Shown: one piece after another, positions 1 through 7,535 of the stretch
Position numbering within the stretch: position 1 is the first letter of the stretch
Layout: each line of letters opens with the position of its first letter
Origin: UBA10649 sp964597445
GTDB taxonomy: Bacteria > Actinomycetota > Actinomycetes > S36-B12
Reading direction: 5' to 3'
Assembly: GCA_964597445.1 (NCBI GenBank)
Contig: CAZQXO010000022.1
Span: 1 to 33,420, forward strand
Length of the DNA stretch: 33,420 nucleotides
Program-made: the position numbers and the translations under genes
Notes under the pieces: model-generated
What the model saw: the letters and a program-made list of their open reading frames with translations, nothing else
The model's database searches: none
Told to the model about the DNA's origin: nothing

Positions 1-196
1 TCGAGCCCACGACCTCGACGAAGTCGGCGTCCGTGATCGCGACGATGTTCAGGGCGCCGATGATCAGCGTGATCAGGCCCAGGGCATCCGTGACGGTCGC
101 CCGCGTGGAATCCGGCAGGCGGTTGCCGATCAGCACACCGGCCGTGGCACCGACCACGATGGCGAGGACGTTGATGAGGGTGCCCAGGCCGATCAC
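1..196 (-). CDS. DUF554 family membrane protein (partial, N-terminus only)
   Basis: Only the first 65 codons lie in the window; the gene runs off the left edge. The start is a GTG four bases after the stop of the upstream histidine phosphatase, with GGGAGG about 8 bases before it. The translation begins IGLGTLINVLAIVVG and continues through NRLPDST to a second hydrophobic stretch, ALGLITLIIGALNI. This glycine-rich first helix followed by a short charged loop and a second helix is the usual opening of DUF554 (YdfK-like) inner-membrane proteins, whose function is not established. It is the last visible gene of the operon that starts at 3597. The family assignment rests on the N-terminal pattern only. 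Confidence 0.7.
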   Translation of the reverse strand, partial: MIGLGTLINVLAIVVGATAGVLIGNRLPDSTRATVTDALGLITLIIGALNIVAITDADFVEVVGS

Positions 197-200
197 GAGC

Positions 201-827
201 TCAGCCTCCCGGCATCTGGTCCATGTGACGGGCATCCGCGACCACCGGCTCGTTGATGCTCACGAGCACGAATCGGAATCCGTCACCGGACGGCCACACC
301 TGGACCCGGGAGATGGACGCATAGCCCGGATTGAAGAAGAAGCGCCGCGGGGAGTCGACCACGTGGGCGAGGAAGGAGTTGGATGCTCCACCGTGGCTCA
401 CCGCCACGACCCGCTCACCGGGATGCGCAAGGCCGATGCGCCCGACCGTGGCAACCATGGCTGTCCGGAGCTCATCCGCGTTGTGCGCGGGAAGGAACTC
501 GTCCTCGAACCGCCCCTCGATGAACGCGCGCGTGCGCGCGCCATCAACCATGTTCTCGGTGCCCGTGTAGTGGGTCGCGTTGGAGATCCACTCCCGCAGC
601 CCCTCATCGACACGTACCTGCATCCCCCTCGAGGCCGCGAGCGGCTCCGCCGTCTCAACGGCACGCTTGAGATGACTGGAGTAGACCGCGTCGATGCGGA
701 TTCCCTCCAGATGTCGCACGAGCGCGTTCGCCTGAGCCCGGCCCTCGTCGCCGAGGCCCGGATCGAGGGTGCCGTCCGGACTCGGAAGGGCATGACGGAC
801 GAGGACGACCTCGCAGGCGGCAGTCAT
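201..827 (-). CDS. Histidine phosphatase family protein (phosphoglycerate mutase-like)
   Basis: A 208-residue member of the branch 1 histidine phosphatase superfamily, probably a cytoplasmic phosphomonoesterase. The phospho-accepting motif LVRHA is at residues 9-13 (R11, H12), the second arginine is in SSHLKR (R55), the acidic residue is in EGLREW (E75), and the second histidine is in VSHGG (H145), so the catalytic set looks complete. Glycine of the usual RHG is alanine here. The C-terminal pattern FFFNPGYASISRV...SINEP resembles that of the phosphatase at 30314-30949, suggesting paralogy. It lies 21 bases after the aldehyde dehydrogenase and 4 bases before the DUF554 gene, in one operon. The substrate is unknown; a true glycolytic mutase is unlikely from the context. 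Confidence 0.85.
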   Translation of the reverse strand: MTAACEVVLVRHALPSPDGTLDPGLGDEGRAQANALVRHLEGIRIDAVYSSHLKRAVETAEPLAASRGMQVRVDEGLREWISNATHYTGTENMVDGARTRAFIEGRFEDEFLPAHNADELRTAMVATVGRIGLAHPGERVVAVSHGGASNSFLAHVVDSPRRFFFNPGYASISRVQVWPSGDGFRFVLVSINEPVVADARHMDQMPGG

Positions 828-848
828 GGTCAGTGTCGACGCCCGGGG

Positions 849-2306
849 TCAGACCGCGTGGCCGAAGCCGTCGATGTCGTCAGCCGACGGGAACTGCAGG
901 CTGATCATCTCGAAGTACTCCATCAGGCCGTGGTGTCCGAGCTCCCGACCGACACCGGACGTCTTGAATCCGCCGAAGGGCGCGCGCGCGTTGAAACGAC
1001 CACCGTTGACAGCCACCTGGCCGGTGCGCAGCTGACGAGCGATGCCGACCGCTGTCGGGATGTCTGCGGCGTACACCGAACCGGAGAGGCCGAACTCGCT
1101 GTCGTTCGCGATGGCAATGCCGTTCTCGACTCCACCGTCGTACGCCAGGATCGCGAGCACCGGGCCGAAGATCTCCTCCTGCACGATCGTCGCGCCGGGA
1201 TCAAGCCGACTGAAGACCGTCGGCTTGACGAAGTACCCGCGGTCCAGCCCCGGCACGGGACCGGGACCGCCGGCGATGAGCGTGCCCTCGTTCATGCCGA
1301 TCTCGATGTACTTCGCCACCGTGCGGTGCTGAGCGGCGGAGGCCACCGGTCCGAGCGTGGTCTGCGGATCGAGCGGGTCGCCGATGACCATCGCATTCAC
1401 CATGGCCGCGGCACGCTCCTCCACCTCGGCCAGAAGGGCCCGCGGCACGATCAGGCGCGTCGTCGCTGCACACGTCTGGCCGTTGTTGACGAAGCAGCTG
1501 CGAATAGCCGCATCCATGGCCGCGTCCATGTCAGAGCCCTCAGCGATGAGGAAGGCGGACTTGCCGCCGAGCTCCAGGGCCACCTTCTTGATGGTGCCCG
1601 CAGCAGCGTGCGCGACCTGGACGCCGGCACCGGTGGAACCCGTGAGACTCACCATGTCGACCTGGGGATGCGAGGCGAGCACGTCGCCGACGAGGGCGCC
1701 GCGCCCCGAGACGAGGTTGAACACCCCGCTCGGGAGTCCCAGCTCGTCGATGATCTCGGCGAGAGCGAACGTGGCGAGGGGAGCGACGCTGCTCGGCTTC
1801 ACGACGACGGGGCATCCCGCGGCCAAGGCCGGGCCCACCTTGGCGGCGAGCTGGTAGAGCGGGTAGTTCCAGGGAGTGATCGCGCCGACGACCCCCGCCG
1901 GGACGCGGATGACGACGGAGTGCCCGATGCGCTCCTCCGCGGGCAGCTCGCGCGCCGCCTCCGCGGTGGTCTCGAAGACGGAGACGGCCAGGCCCACCTG
2001 CACGCGCGCGGACAGCGTGATCGGCGTGCCCACTTCCTGCGCCATGATCCGGCCCAGTTCCTCCTGGCGGGCCGTGAGGCCGGCGGCGATGGCCGTGACG
2101 ACATCCGCACGCTCGGCGATCGGGACGCTCGACCAGGCCTCGAACGAACGACGGGCCGCGAGGATCGCTCGCTCGGCGTCGGACGCGTCGCCTGCGGGGA
2201 CCGTGCCGATGACGTCGCCCGTGGCAGCCTCGTCGACCGAGATGACGTCAGTGGTGCCCGGAGTCACCCAGTCGCCGTCGATGTACAGGTCACGCCGCTC
2301 GATCAC
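849..2306 (-). CDS. NAD(P)-dependent aldehyde dehydrogenase
   Basis: A 485-residue enzyme of the classical aldehyde dehydrogenase superfamily, oxidising an aldehyde to an acid with NAD(P)+. Visible landmarks are PWNYP at 145-149 (oxyanion Asn147), the cofactor-contact lysine K170, LTGST at 221-225, the general base E245 in LELGGK, the nucleophile C279 in NNGQTCAA, and EEIFGPV near 377-383. Length and order are normal. The start GTG overlaps the stop of the upstream phosphatase by four bases (GTGA), indicating translational coupling. Its place among a SnoaL-like protein and phosphatases suggests a catabolic rather than housekeeping role; the aldehyde cannot be read from sequence. Confidence 0.93.
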   Translation of the reverse strand: MIERRDLYIDGDWVTPGTTDVISVDEAATGDVIGTVPAGDASDAERAILAARRSFEAWSSVPIAERADVVTAIAAGLTARQEELGRIMAQEVGTPITLSARVQVGLAVSVFETTAEAARELPAEERIGHSVVIRVPAGVVGAITPWNYPLYQLAAKVGPALAAGCPVVVKPSSVAPLATFALAEIIDELGLPSGVFNLVSGRGALVGDVLASHPQVDMVSLTGSTGAGVQVAHAAAGTIKKVALELGGKSAFLIAEGSDMDAAMDAAIRSCFVNNGQTCAATTRLIVPRALLAEVEERAAAMVNAMVIGDPLDPQTTLGPVASAAQHRTVAKYIEIGMNEGTLIAGGPGPVPGLDRGYFVKPTVFSRLDPGATIVQEEIFGPVLAILAYDGGVENGIAIANDSEFGLSGSVYAADIPTAVGIARQLRTGQVAVNGGRFNARAPFGGFKTSGVGRELGHHGLMEYFEMISLQFPSADDIDGFGHAV

Positions 2307-3064
2307 GATGCCTCCAGAAGTAGGTCCTGCAATGCCCGTACCGTCGTCTCGTCGATGTCGAGGGAGCGCACGTAGCCGGTCAGGCCCCCGTGGCGCACGT
2401 CGACCTCAGCGAGGAAGCGCTCCATCGCCGCCCGCGGGGCCCGCAGGATCGGCTCAGGCTGGTTCATCATCGGGTGGTCCTCGAAGTCCTCGCGGGTGCG
2501 AAGGTACTCGACCAGGGCAACGACCTCGTCACCGCTGAGCTCGAAGTCAGCCGTGATGTCCTGCTCGCTGACTCCCAGGAGCGACAGGAGGATGGCAGCG
2601 AGGACGCCAGTGCGATCCTTGCCCGCCATGCAGAAGAAGACGGCGGGGTAGGCATCGGGTTCGGCGAGGGCGTGCAGCACATCCCGGACGGAATCCCCGC
2701 CGAGCTCCAGCATGTCGTGGAAGACGCTGCTGAGGAACTCGTCCGCCGGCCCCTTCTTGGCCTCCTCGTCGGAGCGCCAGTGGTCCGGGAGCATCGGAGC
2801 GTGCGTGTCGTGGGTGATGAACTCCGGCAGGGGGAACGCCTCGCGCTCTCGGTCGTAGCGAAGGTCGACGACGCACCGGGCGCCGAACTCCCGCCAGGCC
2901 TGCTCATCGTCCAACCGGTGCAGGCTCGAGGACCGGAAGAGCATCCCCGTGCGAACCCGGCGCCCATCGCGACCGGGATAGCCGCCGAGGTCCCGGACGT
3001 TGTACAGGCCTCCGAGCTCCACGCGTCGGGGCTGCATCGGGGACTCTGCGGGGGTGACGCTCAT
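2303..3064 (-). CDS. Tyrosine/lipid phosphatase of the MptpB type (Y_phosphatase3)
   Basis: A 253-residue protein with the P-loop CMAGKDRTG at 145-153 (nucleophile C145, phosphate-binding R151). The K-D pair inside the loop is typical of the MptpB-like group, which acts on phosphotyrosine and phosphoinositide-like substrates. The N-terminal YNVRDLGGYPGRDGRRVRTGMLFRS region (about 21-45) is also characteristic of that family, as is VVDLRYDRERE. The histidine that often precedes the nucleophile is phenylalanine here. The ATG overlaps the upstream SnoaL gene's stop (ATGA), and the gene's own stop overlaps the aldehyde dehydrogenase start (GTGA). The specific substrate is unknown. Confidence 0.85.
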   Translation of the reverse strand: MSVTPAESPMQPRRVELGGLYNVRDLGGYPGRDGRRVRTGMLFRSSSLHRLDDEQAWREFGARCVVDLRYDREREAFPLPEFITHDTHAPMLPDHWRSDEEAKKGPADEFLSSVFHDMLELGGDSVRDVLHALAEPDAYPAVFFCMAGKDRTGVLAAILLSLLGVSEQDITADFELSGDEVVALVEYLRTREDFEDHPMMNQPEPILRAPRAAMERFLAEVDVRHGGLTGYVRSLDIDETTVRALQDLLLEAS

Positions 3065-3597
3065 CCGGGGAACCCACCATGGCGTCGGTCGTAGTCGGGC
3101 AGCTCGGCGACACCCGCGGGGCGCCCCGGCCAGCGCCTGCGCTCCTCCCGCTGCAGACCGCCGTCCCTGCGGTCCTCCTCGGCCAGGCCGTAGAGGCTGA
3201 GGACGGTGCGTCGCGCGAAGCGCCAGCGACCCTCCTCGCGCCGGTACTCATCCTGGTACCGGATCGAGGTGACGATCGTCGTCTCCGCGTTGCCGAGCTC
3301 GGCGTAGCCGATCAGGGTTCCCCGGGCGTGATCGTCATCGACGAACTCGACGACATGCCCGTGCGGGTCATGCCACGTCCAGGTGAACGGGGCGTGCTTG
3401 ACCCGGAAGTTCTCGACGACCTCCGCCCGCCCCGCGGTCGTGCTGTGCGGGGACCCGAAGACACCATCGTGTGTGAAGAGCTCACCAAGGGCGTCCCACT
3501 GGGCATCGTCCAGCAGGGTTGCATAACGGACGACGAGCTCCCCGATCTCGAGGCGGTCTTCGAGTCGCTGCACACGGCGCTCGAGGCTGTCAGTCAC
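3061..3597 (-). CDS. SnoaL-like (NTF2 fold) protein
   Basis: About 178 residues from a GTG at 3597. An in-frame extension to 3654 exists, but the family normally opens just before the RLEDRLEIGELVVRYATLLDD helix pair, and the GTG sits 6 bases after a TACGAT -10-like box, suggesting a leaderless transcript. The conserved core runs from that helix pair through DALGELFTHDGVF, a central beta region and a C-terminal RWRFARRTVLS strand, matching SnoaL_4-type proteins that act as small hydrolases, isomerases or ring-hydroxylating dioxygenase beta-like folds. The last 40 residues are basic and probably disordered. First gene of a minus-strand operon; a second SnoaL-like gene heads the operon at 33281. 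Confidence 0.8.
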   Translation of the reverse strand: MTDSLERRVQRLEDRLEIGELVVRYATLLDDAQWDALGELFTHDGVFGSPHSTTAGRAEVVENFRVKHAPFTWTWHDPHGHVVEFVDDDHARGTLIGYAELGNAETTIVTSIRYQDEYRREEGRWRFARRTVLSLYGLAEEDRRDGGLQREERRRWPGRPAGVAELPDYDRRHGGFPG

Positions 3598-3603
3598 GCG
3601 AGG

Positions 3604-3609
3604 ATCGTA
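3604..3609 (-). promoter_or_regulatory. Candidate -10 box TACGAT for the SnoaL-headed operon
   Basis: On the minus strand TACGAT (TAnnnT type) ends 6 bases before the GTG at 3597, with no convincing Shine-Dalgarno in between. That spacing fits transcription starting at the start codon, as is common in actinobacteria. The -35 region is not evident. Confidence 0.4.
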
Positions 3610-3686
3610 CTGTAGGCACTCTAAAGAAACTAGCCGGTGCTGCGGCGGTCGCATCGATCACACACGACGCCCGATACGGTCCCGCC

Positions 3687-4573
3687 ATGGGTGAACTTCC
3701 CCTCTACGAGCGCGTGCGCCAGGCCATCGCCGCATCCATCACCGACGGCACCTACTCCCCCGGCGAGCGGCTGCCATCCGAATCACGGCTGGCCGAGGAC
3801 CTCGGCGTGAATCGTCTGACCGTGCGCCGGGCGATCGAGGAGCTCGCCCGCGCCGGTGTCGTGGAGTCGCGCCAGGGCTCGGGCACCTACGTCAGCGCCC
3901 CCATCGTGCGCCTGCCGGTGTCGCAGAAGCTCTCGACAGACTCCCTCGTCTCGAGCATGACGACCCAGATCGCGGCGCAGGGCTACACCTACGAGGACGT
4001 CTTCCTTCGTGCCGTCGAGGTCGACGACGACGCGACCAGTGCCTCGCTGCGCCTGCCGCCCGGCCCGCTGTGGCGGATCGACAACGCGATTGTCGTCGCC
4101 GAGGTGGCCTGGATGTGGTCGCGGTCGTATGTCGCCCGCGACCTGCTCGACGATCCCGAGGGGCACTGGAACCCCGTCGAGGGGCTCTATGGCCAGCTCA
4201 ACGAGGCGGTGGGTGAACTCAACCCGATCTGGCGCGCCATCATGGCCGACGCGGCATCGCTGGAAGACGCCGAGATCCTCGGCGTGCGGCCCGGGTCTCC
4301 GCTCCTCATCCGCGAGGGCCTCACCGCGGACGAGAGCGGCACCGCGGTGATGCGGGTGTNNNNNNNNNNNNNNNNNNNNNNNNNNNNNNNNNNNNNNNNN
4401 NNNNNNNNNNNNNNNNNNNNNNNNNNNNNNNNNNNNNNNNNNNNNNNNNNNNNNNNNNNCTCATCCGCGAGGGCCTCACCGCGGACGAGAGCGGCACCGC
4501 GGTGATGCGGGTGTCGCGGCGCGCACGGATGGACCGGGTGAGTTACGTCCTTCGCTACGCGGAGGAGCAGTAG
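3687..4573 (+). CDS. GntR family regulator, HutC subfamily (UTRA domain), interrupted by assembly gap
   Basis: The start ATG at 3687 opens MGELPLYERVRQAIAASI; longer in-frame extension upstream is not protein-like. Residues about 5-70 form the GntR winged helix (GERLPSESRLAEDLGVNRLTVRRAIEELARAGVVESRQGSGTYV), and the rest is a UTRA effector-binding domain ending in DRVSYVLRYAEEQ. The 100-N run at 4360-4459 is flanked by an exact 55-bp duplication. Removing the Ns and one copy gives an uninterrupted frame of 243 residues, so the gene is probably intact. Divergent from the SnoaL operon and therefore a candidate regulator of it, or of the wider island. HutC-type regulators are usually repressors released by small metabolites. 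Confidence 0.88.
4305..4359. repeat. 55-bp duplicated flank of gap 1, left copy
   Basis: Identical to 4460-4514. The copies directly border the N run on either side, which is what a scaffolder leaves when two contigs overlap by one k-mer of 55. Not a biological repeat. Confidence 0.95.
4360..4459. other. Assembly gap 1 (100 N)
   Basis: Exactly 100 N, the usual placeholder for a gap of unknown size, inside the GntR gene. The duplicated 55-bp flanks imply a negative true gap: the contigs overlap and no sequence is missing. Confidence 0.97.
4460..4514. repeat. 55-bp duplicated flank of gap 1, right copy
   Basis: Second copy of 4305-4359, in the same orientation and with no mismatch by eye. Collapsing the two keeps the reading frame of the regulator. 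Confidence 0.95.
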
Positions 4574-4578
4574 GCACG

Positions 4579-4597
4579 TCCTCCGCTAGGCGGAGGA
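4579..4597. terminator. Possible bidirectional terminator hairpin
   Basis: TCCTCCGC, loop TAG, GCGGAGGA: an 8-bp perfect stem between the convergent GntR and Rieske genes. The right arm continues into a direct repeat of the GntR 3' end (GCGGAGGAGCAGTAG at 4559-4573 and 4590-4604), so alternative pairings exist. There is no U tract. Confidence 0.4.
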
Positions 4598-4621
4598 GCA
4601 GTAGCCGTCAGGGCTCACTCC

Positions 4622-6049
4622 TCAGGGGCGAGCCATCCACTCGTCCAGGATCCCGTGGTAGTGCCGGATCCGGTTCTCCTGGTAGCGCGCCAGCTGGACG
4701 CCCGGCGTCCGAAGGGACTTCAGCCCCTCCTGGATGTACGGCATGTTCGCCATGTCCTGGTCGAACACCGGGCCGAGCAGGCCGATCTCCTTGATGTCGG
4801 AGAAGGTCTCCCCCGGCTGCAGCCACCGCGGCTCCGGCGGCTTGGGGTGCGATCCGTCGGCAGGCGCCTGGGCGAGCAGGAACACCTCGGCGATGCACTT
4901 GTCGGGATCGTTGCCCAGCGGACGGAAGCGGTAGACGGCATTCGTGCGCGGCCCCGCGAACACGTAGAAGTTCGGGAAGACGAAGTACTGGATGCCGTCG
5001 AGCAGCTCGGAGTCGGTCCAGTGATCCTGATCGGTGCCGGCCATGGACGCGAGGGCGCTGCGCATCTGGGCGGCCAGCTCGCGGCGTGCTGTCGAGCCCT
5101 CGGGCACCTGTGGGGTGCCGTCCTCACCCGCCGCGAGATCGCGGCCCTTGCCCGCCGTGTAGAAGGCACGCGTCTCGTAGTACGAGTCGAGCACCTCCTG
5201 CTCGGTGATGTGGTTGGCGATGGTGGGGCTGGGTACGCCCTGCGGGACGATCTGCCGACTCCAGTTCTCGCCCTTGATGACGTCGTACTGGGTGTTCTCG
5301 TCACCGAGCCACTCCATCATCTGCGGATGGGTGGCGAGGGAATGGAAGCCCTCGATGAAGGCCTCGCCCGCGACCTTCCAGTTGCAGTTGACGACCCCGC
5401 CGAAGTGGGAGTACACGACGCGGTCGGTGTAGTCCCAGCGCTCCCAGTCGTTGAGCATGGTGCCGAGGAAGTCCTCCAGCGGCTCCGCATCCGGATCCAT
5501 GTTGATGAACACGAATCCGTTCCAGGAGGCAACCTTCGCCTCCGGCAGGGGGAAGTTCGTCGGGTCGATCTCCGGGAAGTCCCACGCGCAGGGGAGGTAC
5601 TTCATGGAGCCGTCGATGTTCCAGGAGAACCCGTGGAACGGGCAGCGCAGCTCATTGACCCGGCCGCCCTCCTGCCGCAGGGCACGCCCGCGGTGGAGGC
5701 AGACGTTGTAGAGCGCCTTGATGCTGCCGTCCGGCTGGCGCATGATGATGAGCTTGTCGCTGGCGATGTCGTAGGTGATGTGGTCGCCCGGCTCGGGGAT
5801 GTGATCCTCCCGGCACACGAACTGCCAGGCACGGCGCCAGACCTTCTCCACCTCCCTGTCGTGGTACTCGCGGGAGATGTAGCGCTCGACGTCCAGCGGC
5901 GCCGTTCCGAGGTCCTCATTGATGTCGTAGCGCAGCACCGCGGGCACGGGACGCGCATCCTCGTCGAGGTACTCCTGCACGCTGGTGCCCGGGGATCGCG
6001 GGCACGGCGGCTCGACGGACTCTCGCTGGGGTGACGCCAGTTCAGTCAT
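4622..6049 (-). CDS. Rieske non-heme iron oxygenase, alpha subunit
   Basis: Start taken at the ATG at 6049 because GAGGAG lies 9 bases upstream; a GTG at 6079 would add 10 residues. The protein is 475 residues. The Rieske [2Fe-2S] motif is C117-x-H119 (VCLHRGRA) and C136-x2-H139 (CPFHGFSW). The catalytic mononuclear iron ligands are H236 and H241 in EGFHSLATH. The C-terminal half is a typical ring-hydroxylating catalytic domain. Such enzymes hydroxylate aromatic or alicyclic substrates using electrons from a reductase/ferredoxin, neither of which is encoded in this window; a beta subunit is also absent apart from SnoaL-fold proteins elsewhere. It appears to be a single-gene unit. Confidence 0.92.
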   Translation of the reverse strand: MTELASPQRESVEPPCPRSPGTSVQEYLDEDARPVPAVLRYDINEDLGTAPLDVERYISREYHDREVEKVWRRAWQFVCREDHIPEPGDHITYDIASDKLIIMRQPDGSIKALYNVCLHRGRALRQEGGRVNELRCPFHGFSWNIDGSMKYLPCAWDFPEIDPTNFPLPEAKVASWNGFVFINMDPDAEPLEDFLGTMLNDWERWDYTDRVVYSHFGGVVNCNWKVAGEAFIEGFHSLATHPQMMEWLGDENTQYDVIKGENWSRQIVPQGVPSPTIANHITEQEVLDSYYETRAFYTAGKGRDLAAGEDGTPQVPEGSTARRELAAQMRSALASMAGTDQDHWTDSELLDGIQYFVFPNFYVFAGPRTNAVYRFRPLGNDPDKCIAEVFLLAQAPADGSHPKPPEPRWLQPGETFSDIKEIGLLGPVFDQDMANMPYIQEGLKSLRTPGVQLARYQENRIRHYHGILDEWMARP

Positions 6050-6090
6050 GGAAGAGGGCTCCTCGTCTGCGGGTGCCACGATTGTGCCTC

Positions 6091-6124
6091 AGGAGATACT
6101 GGAGCGCAAGTAAAGATACTGGGG
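6091..6124. promoter_or_regulatory. Repeated AGATACTGG element upstream of the Rieske gene
   Basis: AGGAGATACTGGAG at 6091-6104 is followed by a half copy AAAGATACTGGGG at 6112-6124. The full 14-mer recurs exactly at 7450-7463, upstream of the binding protein gene at 6181-7302. AGATACT/AGTATCT is its own reverse complement in part, as expected for a dimeric regulator. It lies 42-75 bases before the Rieske start codon. Confidence 0.5.
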
Positions 6125-6129
6125 AAAGA

Positions 6130-6161
6130 CGAGGGCCCGGTCCCTCCGGACCGGGCCCTCG
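6130..6161 (-). terminator. Strong terminator of the first binding protein gene
   Basis: CGAGGGCCCGGTCC, loop CTCC, GGACCGGGCCCTCG: a perfect 14-bp stem with a 4-base loop, 19 bases after the stop codon at 6181 on the minus strand. It separates the binding protein gene from the Rieske gene. Confidence 0.85.
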
Positions 6162-6180
6162 CCGTTGGAACTGATGCGAC

Positions 6181-7302
6181 TTACTTGACGCCCCAGAGCT
6201 TCTTGAACTGAGCCTGGTAGTCCTTGATGCCGAGGTAGTCACCCTCGGGCGTCAGAACGGCGTTGTTGATGTTCTGCGGGGTCAGGATCTGCGTGGGCAG
6301 GTCCTTGGTGTCGTACGGCATGCCGATCGAGTTGCGGGCCATCGAGTCCACGACGGTCCAGCCCACGATGGGCAGGGAGTAGCCGGTCCATGCGGACTCA
6401 GTGCCATCCTTCAGGCCCTGGATGTTCGCCTTGCCGGCAGTGAGGCCACCGATCTGAGCGCGTCCGTTCAGGCCCGCCGACTCGAGAGCAGCCGGAACGC
6501 CCGTCATCCAGCCACCGAGGTCGGAGACCAGCCAGTTGGTGCTCGGGTTCGCCTTCATGATGCTGACGACGCCCGAGGGCACCTTGCCCGCGAAGATGTC
6601 CGTGAGCTGCTGCGGGTTGGCCTCGTAGGTGCACGACGGGCACAGACGCTTCAGGTTCCTCACGTAGGACTGGTCGAAGCGAGCGAGGATCGGGTACAGG
6701 GGAACGGTGATTCCCTGCACGTTGGCCCTGCCCTTGGTGTTGGCCACCGTGTAAGCGGCGATCATCTGGCCCCAGAGGTCCAGCTGACGCGGCCCGGCGA
6801 TGTGCGTGTCCTCGAGGGCCGAGACCGGCTTGCTCATGCACGCGGAGCAGATGACCACGATGCCCTGCCTCTTGGCCTTGGGCAGCAGGTCGGACAGGGT
6901 CGAGGACTCGATGCCGGAGATGTGGATGTAGTTCGGCTTCAGCGAGATCGCCTGGTCGAACAGCTTCCGCTGAGTCTCCGGGTCCACGGCACCCACGAGC
7001 TCCTTGGTCCGCCAGCCCAGGACCTTGGCAGCCTCGGTGATGCTCTCGTCGAGCACCTTGTTCTCGTCACCGCCGTTGGACAGCATGACGACGTACTTGC
7101 CCTTCGGTGGAACCTTGGTCAGCTTCGTGGTCGGCCCGATCTTCTTGGGGTTCGGGCTGTACTTCGCCACGATCTTGTTCGCCAGTTCGACACCGTTAGC
7201 GGCCGGAGCCACTGAGGGGGCCGAGGATGCTGCCGGCGCCATGCCGAGCAGCGCGAGGGAGCCCGCCGCCACGAGGGCGATGGCTGCAGTGGATTTGCGC
7301 AT
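6181..7302 (-). CDS. Sugar-type ABC transporter substrate-binding protein (SBP1)
   Basis: A 373-residue secreted protein. The N-terminus MRKSTAAIALVAAGSLALLG with AxA sites near 22-28 is a Sec signal peptide without a lipobox cysteine. The mature part follows the periplasmic binding protein fold (Peripla_BP_4 type): strand YVVMLSNGG near 70-77, LKPNYIHISGI near 121-131, GIVVICSAC near 147-155, and the closing PEGDYLGIKDYQAQFKKLWGVK. Two CxxC pairs (C152/C155 and C221/C224) are shared with the neighbouring paralogue. An SD (GGAAGAGAG) precedes the ATG. It has its own promoter region and terminator, and no permease gene is adjacent; the only permease/ATPase pair in the window is at 20066-22623. 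The ligand is unknown. Confidence 0.87.
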   Translation of the reverse strand: MRKSTAAIALVAAGSLALLGMAPAASSAPSVAPAANGVELANKIVAKYSPNPKKIGPTTKLTKVPPKGKYVVMLSNGGDENKVLDESITEAAKVLGWRTKELVGAVDPETQRKLFDQAISLKPNYIHISGIESSTLSDLLPKAKRQGIVVICSACMSKPVSALEDTHIAGPRQLDLWGQMIAAYTVANTKGRANVQGITVPLYPILARFDQSYVRNLKRLCPSCTYEANPQQLTDIFAGKVPSGVVSIMKANPSTNWLVSDLGGWMTGVPAALESAGLNGRAQIGGLTAGKANIQGLKDGTESAWTGYSLPIVGWTVVDSMARNSIGMPYDTKDLPTQILTPQNINNAVLTPEGDYLGIKDYQAQFKKLWGVK

Positions 7303-7343
7303 GGATCTCTCTTCCAGTCGAGGGCCTGATGACCCGAGCCCGG

Positions 7344-7364
7344 CAAAAGTACCTGCACGTCCTA
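7344..7364 (-). promoter_or_regulatory. TAGGACGT promoter element, site 1
   Basis: Minus strand TAGGACGTGCAGGTA followed by CTTTTG, ending 41 bases before the SBP1 ATG. Nearly the same string stands before SBP2 (8876-8895) and the ThuA-like gene (19184-19203). The 3' part TACTTT can serve as the -10 box, which places TAGGACGT in the spacer between -35 and -10. Confidence 0.7.
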
Positions 7365-7381
7365 GGAATGGGAAGGGGTTT

Positions 7382-7403
7382 TGATCACTTTCTGGTCACT
7401 TTC
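7382..7403. repeat. 11-bp tandem direct repeat upstream of SBP1
   Basis: TGATCACTTTC and TGGTCACTTTC lie head to tail with one mismatch, a period of one DNA turn. Position, about 80-100 bases before the SBP1 start, suggests a regulator site. No protein can be assigned. Confidence 0.55.
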
Positions 7404-7422
7404 TCTTCGTCACCCCGAATTC

Positions 7423-7437
7423 CGCGGGTTACCCGCG
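7423..7437. promoter_or_regulatory. Perfect inverted repeat upstream of SBP1
   Basis: CGCGGGT-T-ACCCGCG, 7-bp arms around one base. Too compact for a terminator and lying upstream of the SBP1 promoter element; a possible operator half of the same regulatory region. Confidence 0.4.
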
Positions 7438-7449
7438 AGTAGGTACGCG

Positions 7450-7463
7450 AGGAGATACTGGAG
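7450..7463. promoter_or_regulatory. Second copy of AGGAGATACTGGAG
   Basis: Exact 14-base match to 6091-6104. It sits between the SBP2 terminator and the SBP1 promoter region, so SBP1 and the Rieske gene may share a regulator. Confidence 0.5.
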
Positions 7464-7479
7464 GACGAATTGAGTTGGA

Positions 7480-7517
7480 CATGCGTCGGGGGGCCCGTGA
7501 GGGCCCCCCGACGCATG
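7480..7517 (-). terminator. Strong terminator of SBP2
   Basis: A 17-bp perfect stem (CATGCGTCGGGGGGCCC) with loop GTGA, 18 bases after the SBP2 stop on the minus strand. It insulates SBP1 from SBP2 transcription. Confidence 0.88.
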
Positions 7518-7535
7518 CGCGACCGCGATTCCGGA

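Noticed and set aside
33..2375. Very long plus-strand open frame opposite the phosphatase and aldehyde dehydrogenase genes
   Set aside because: Antisense to genes with clear catalytic motifs; its translation is Arg/Asp/His-rich with no fold pattern, as expected from the complement of high-GC codons.
4305..4514. 55-bp direct repeat as an insertion footprint or recombination site
   Set aside because: Both copies abut an N run of exactly 100 bases and the same pattern, with the same length, recurs at the second gap; an assembly overlap explains it fully.
4622..6079. GTG at 6079 as the start of the first Rieske protein
   Set aside because: No ribosome site there, while GAGGAG precedes the ATG at 6049 at proper spacing.
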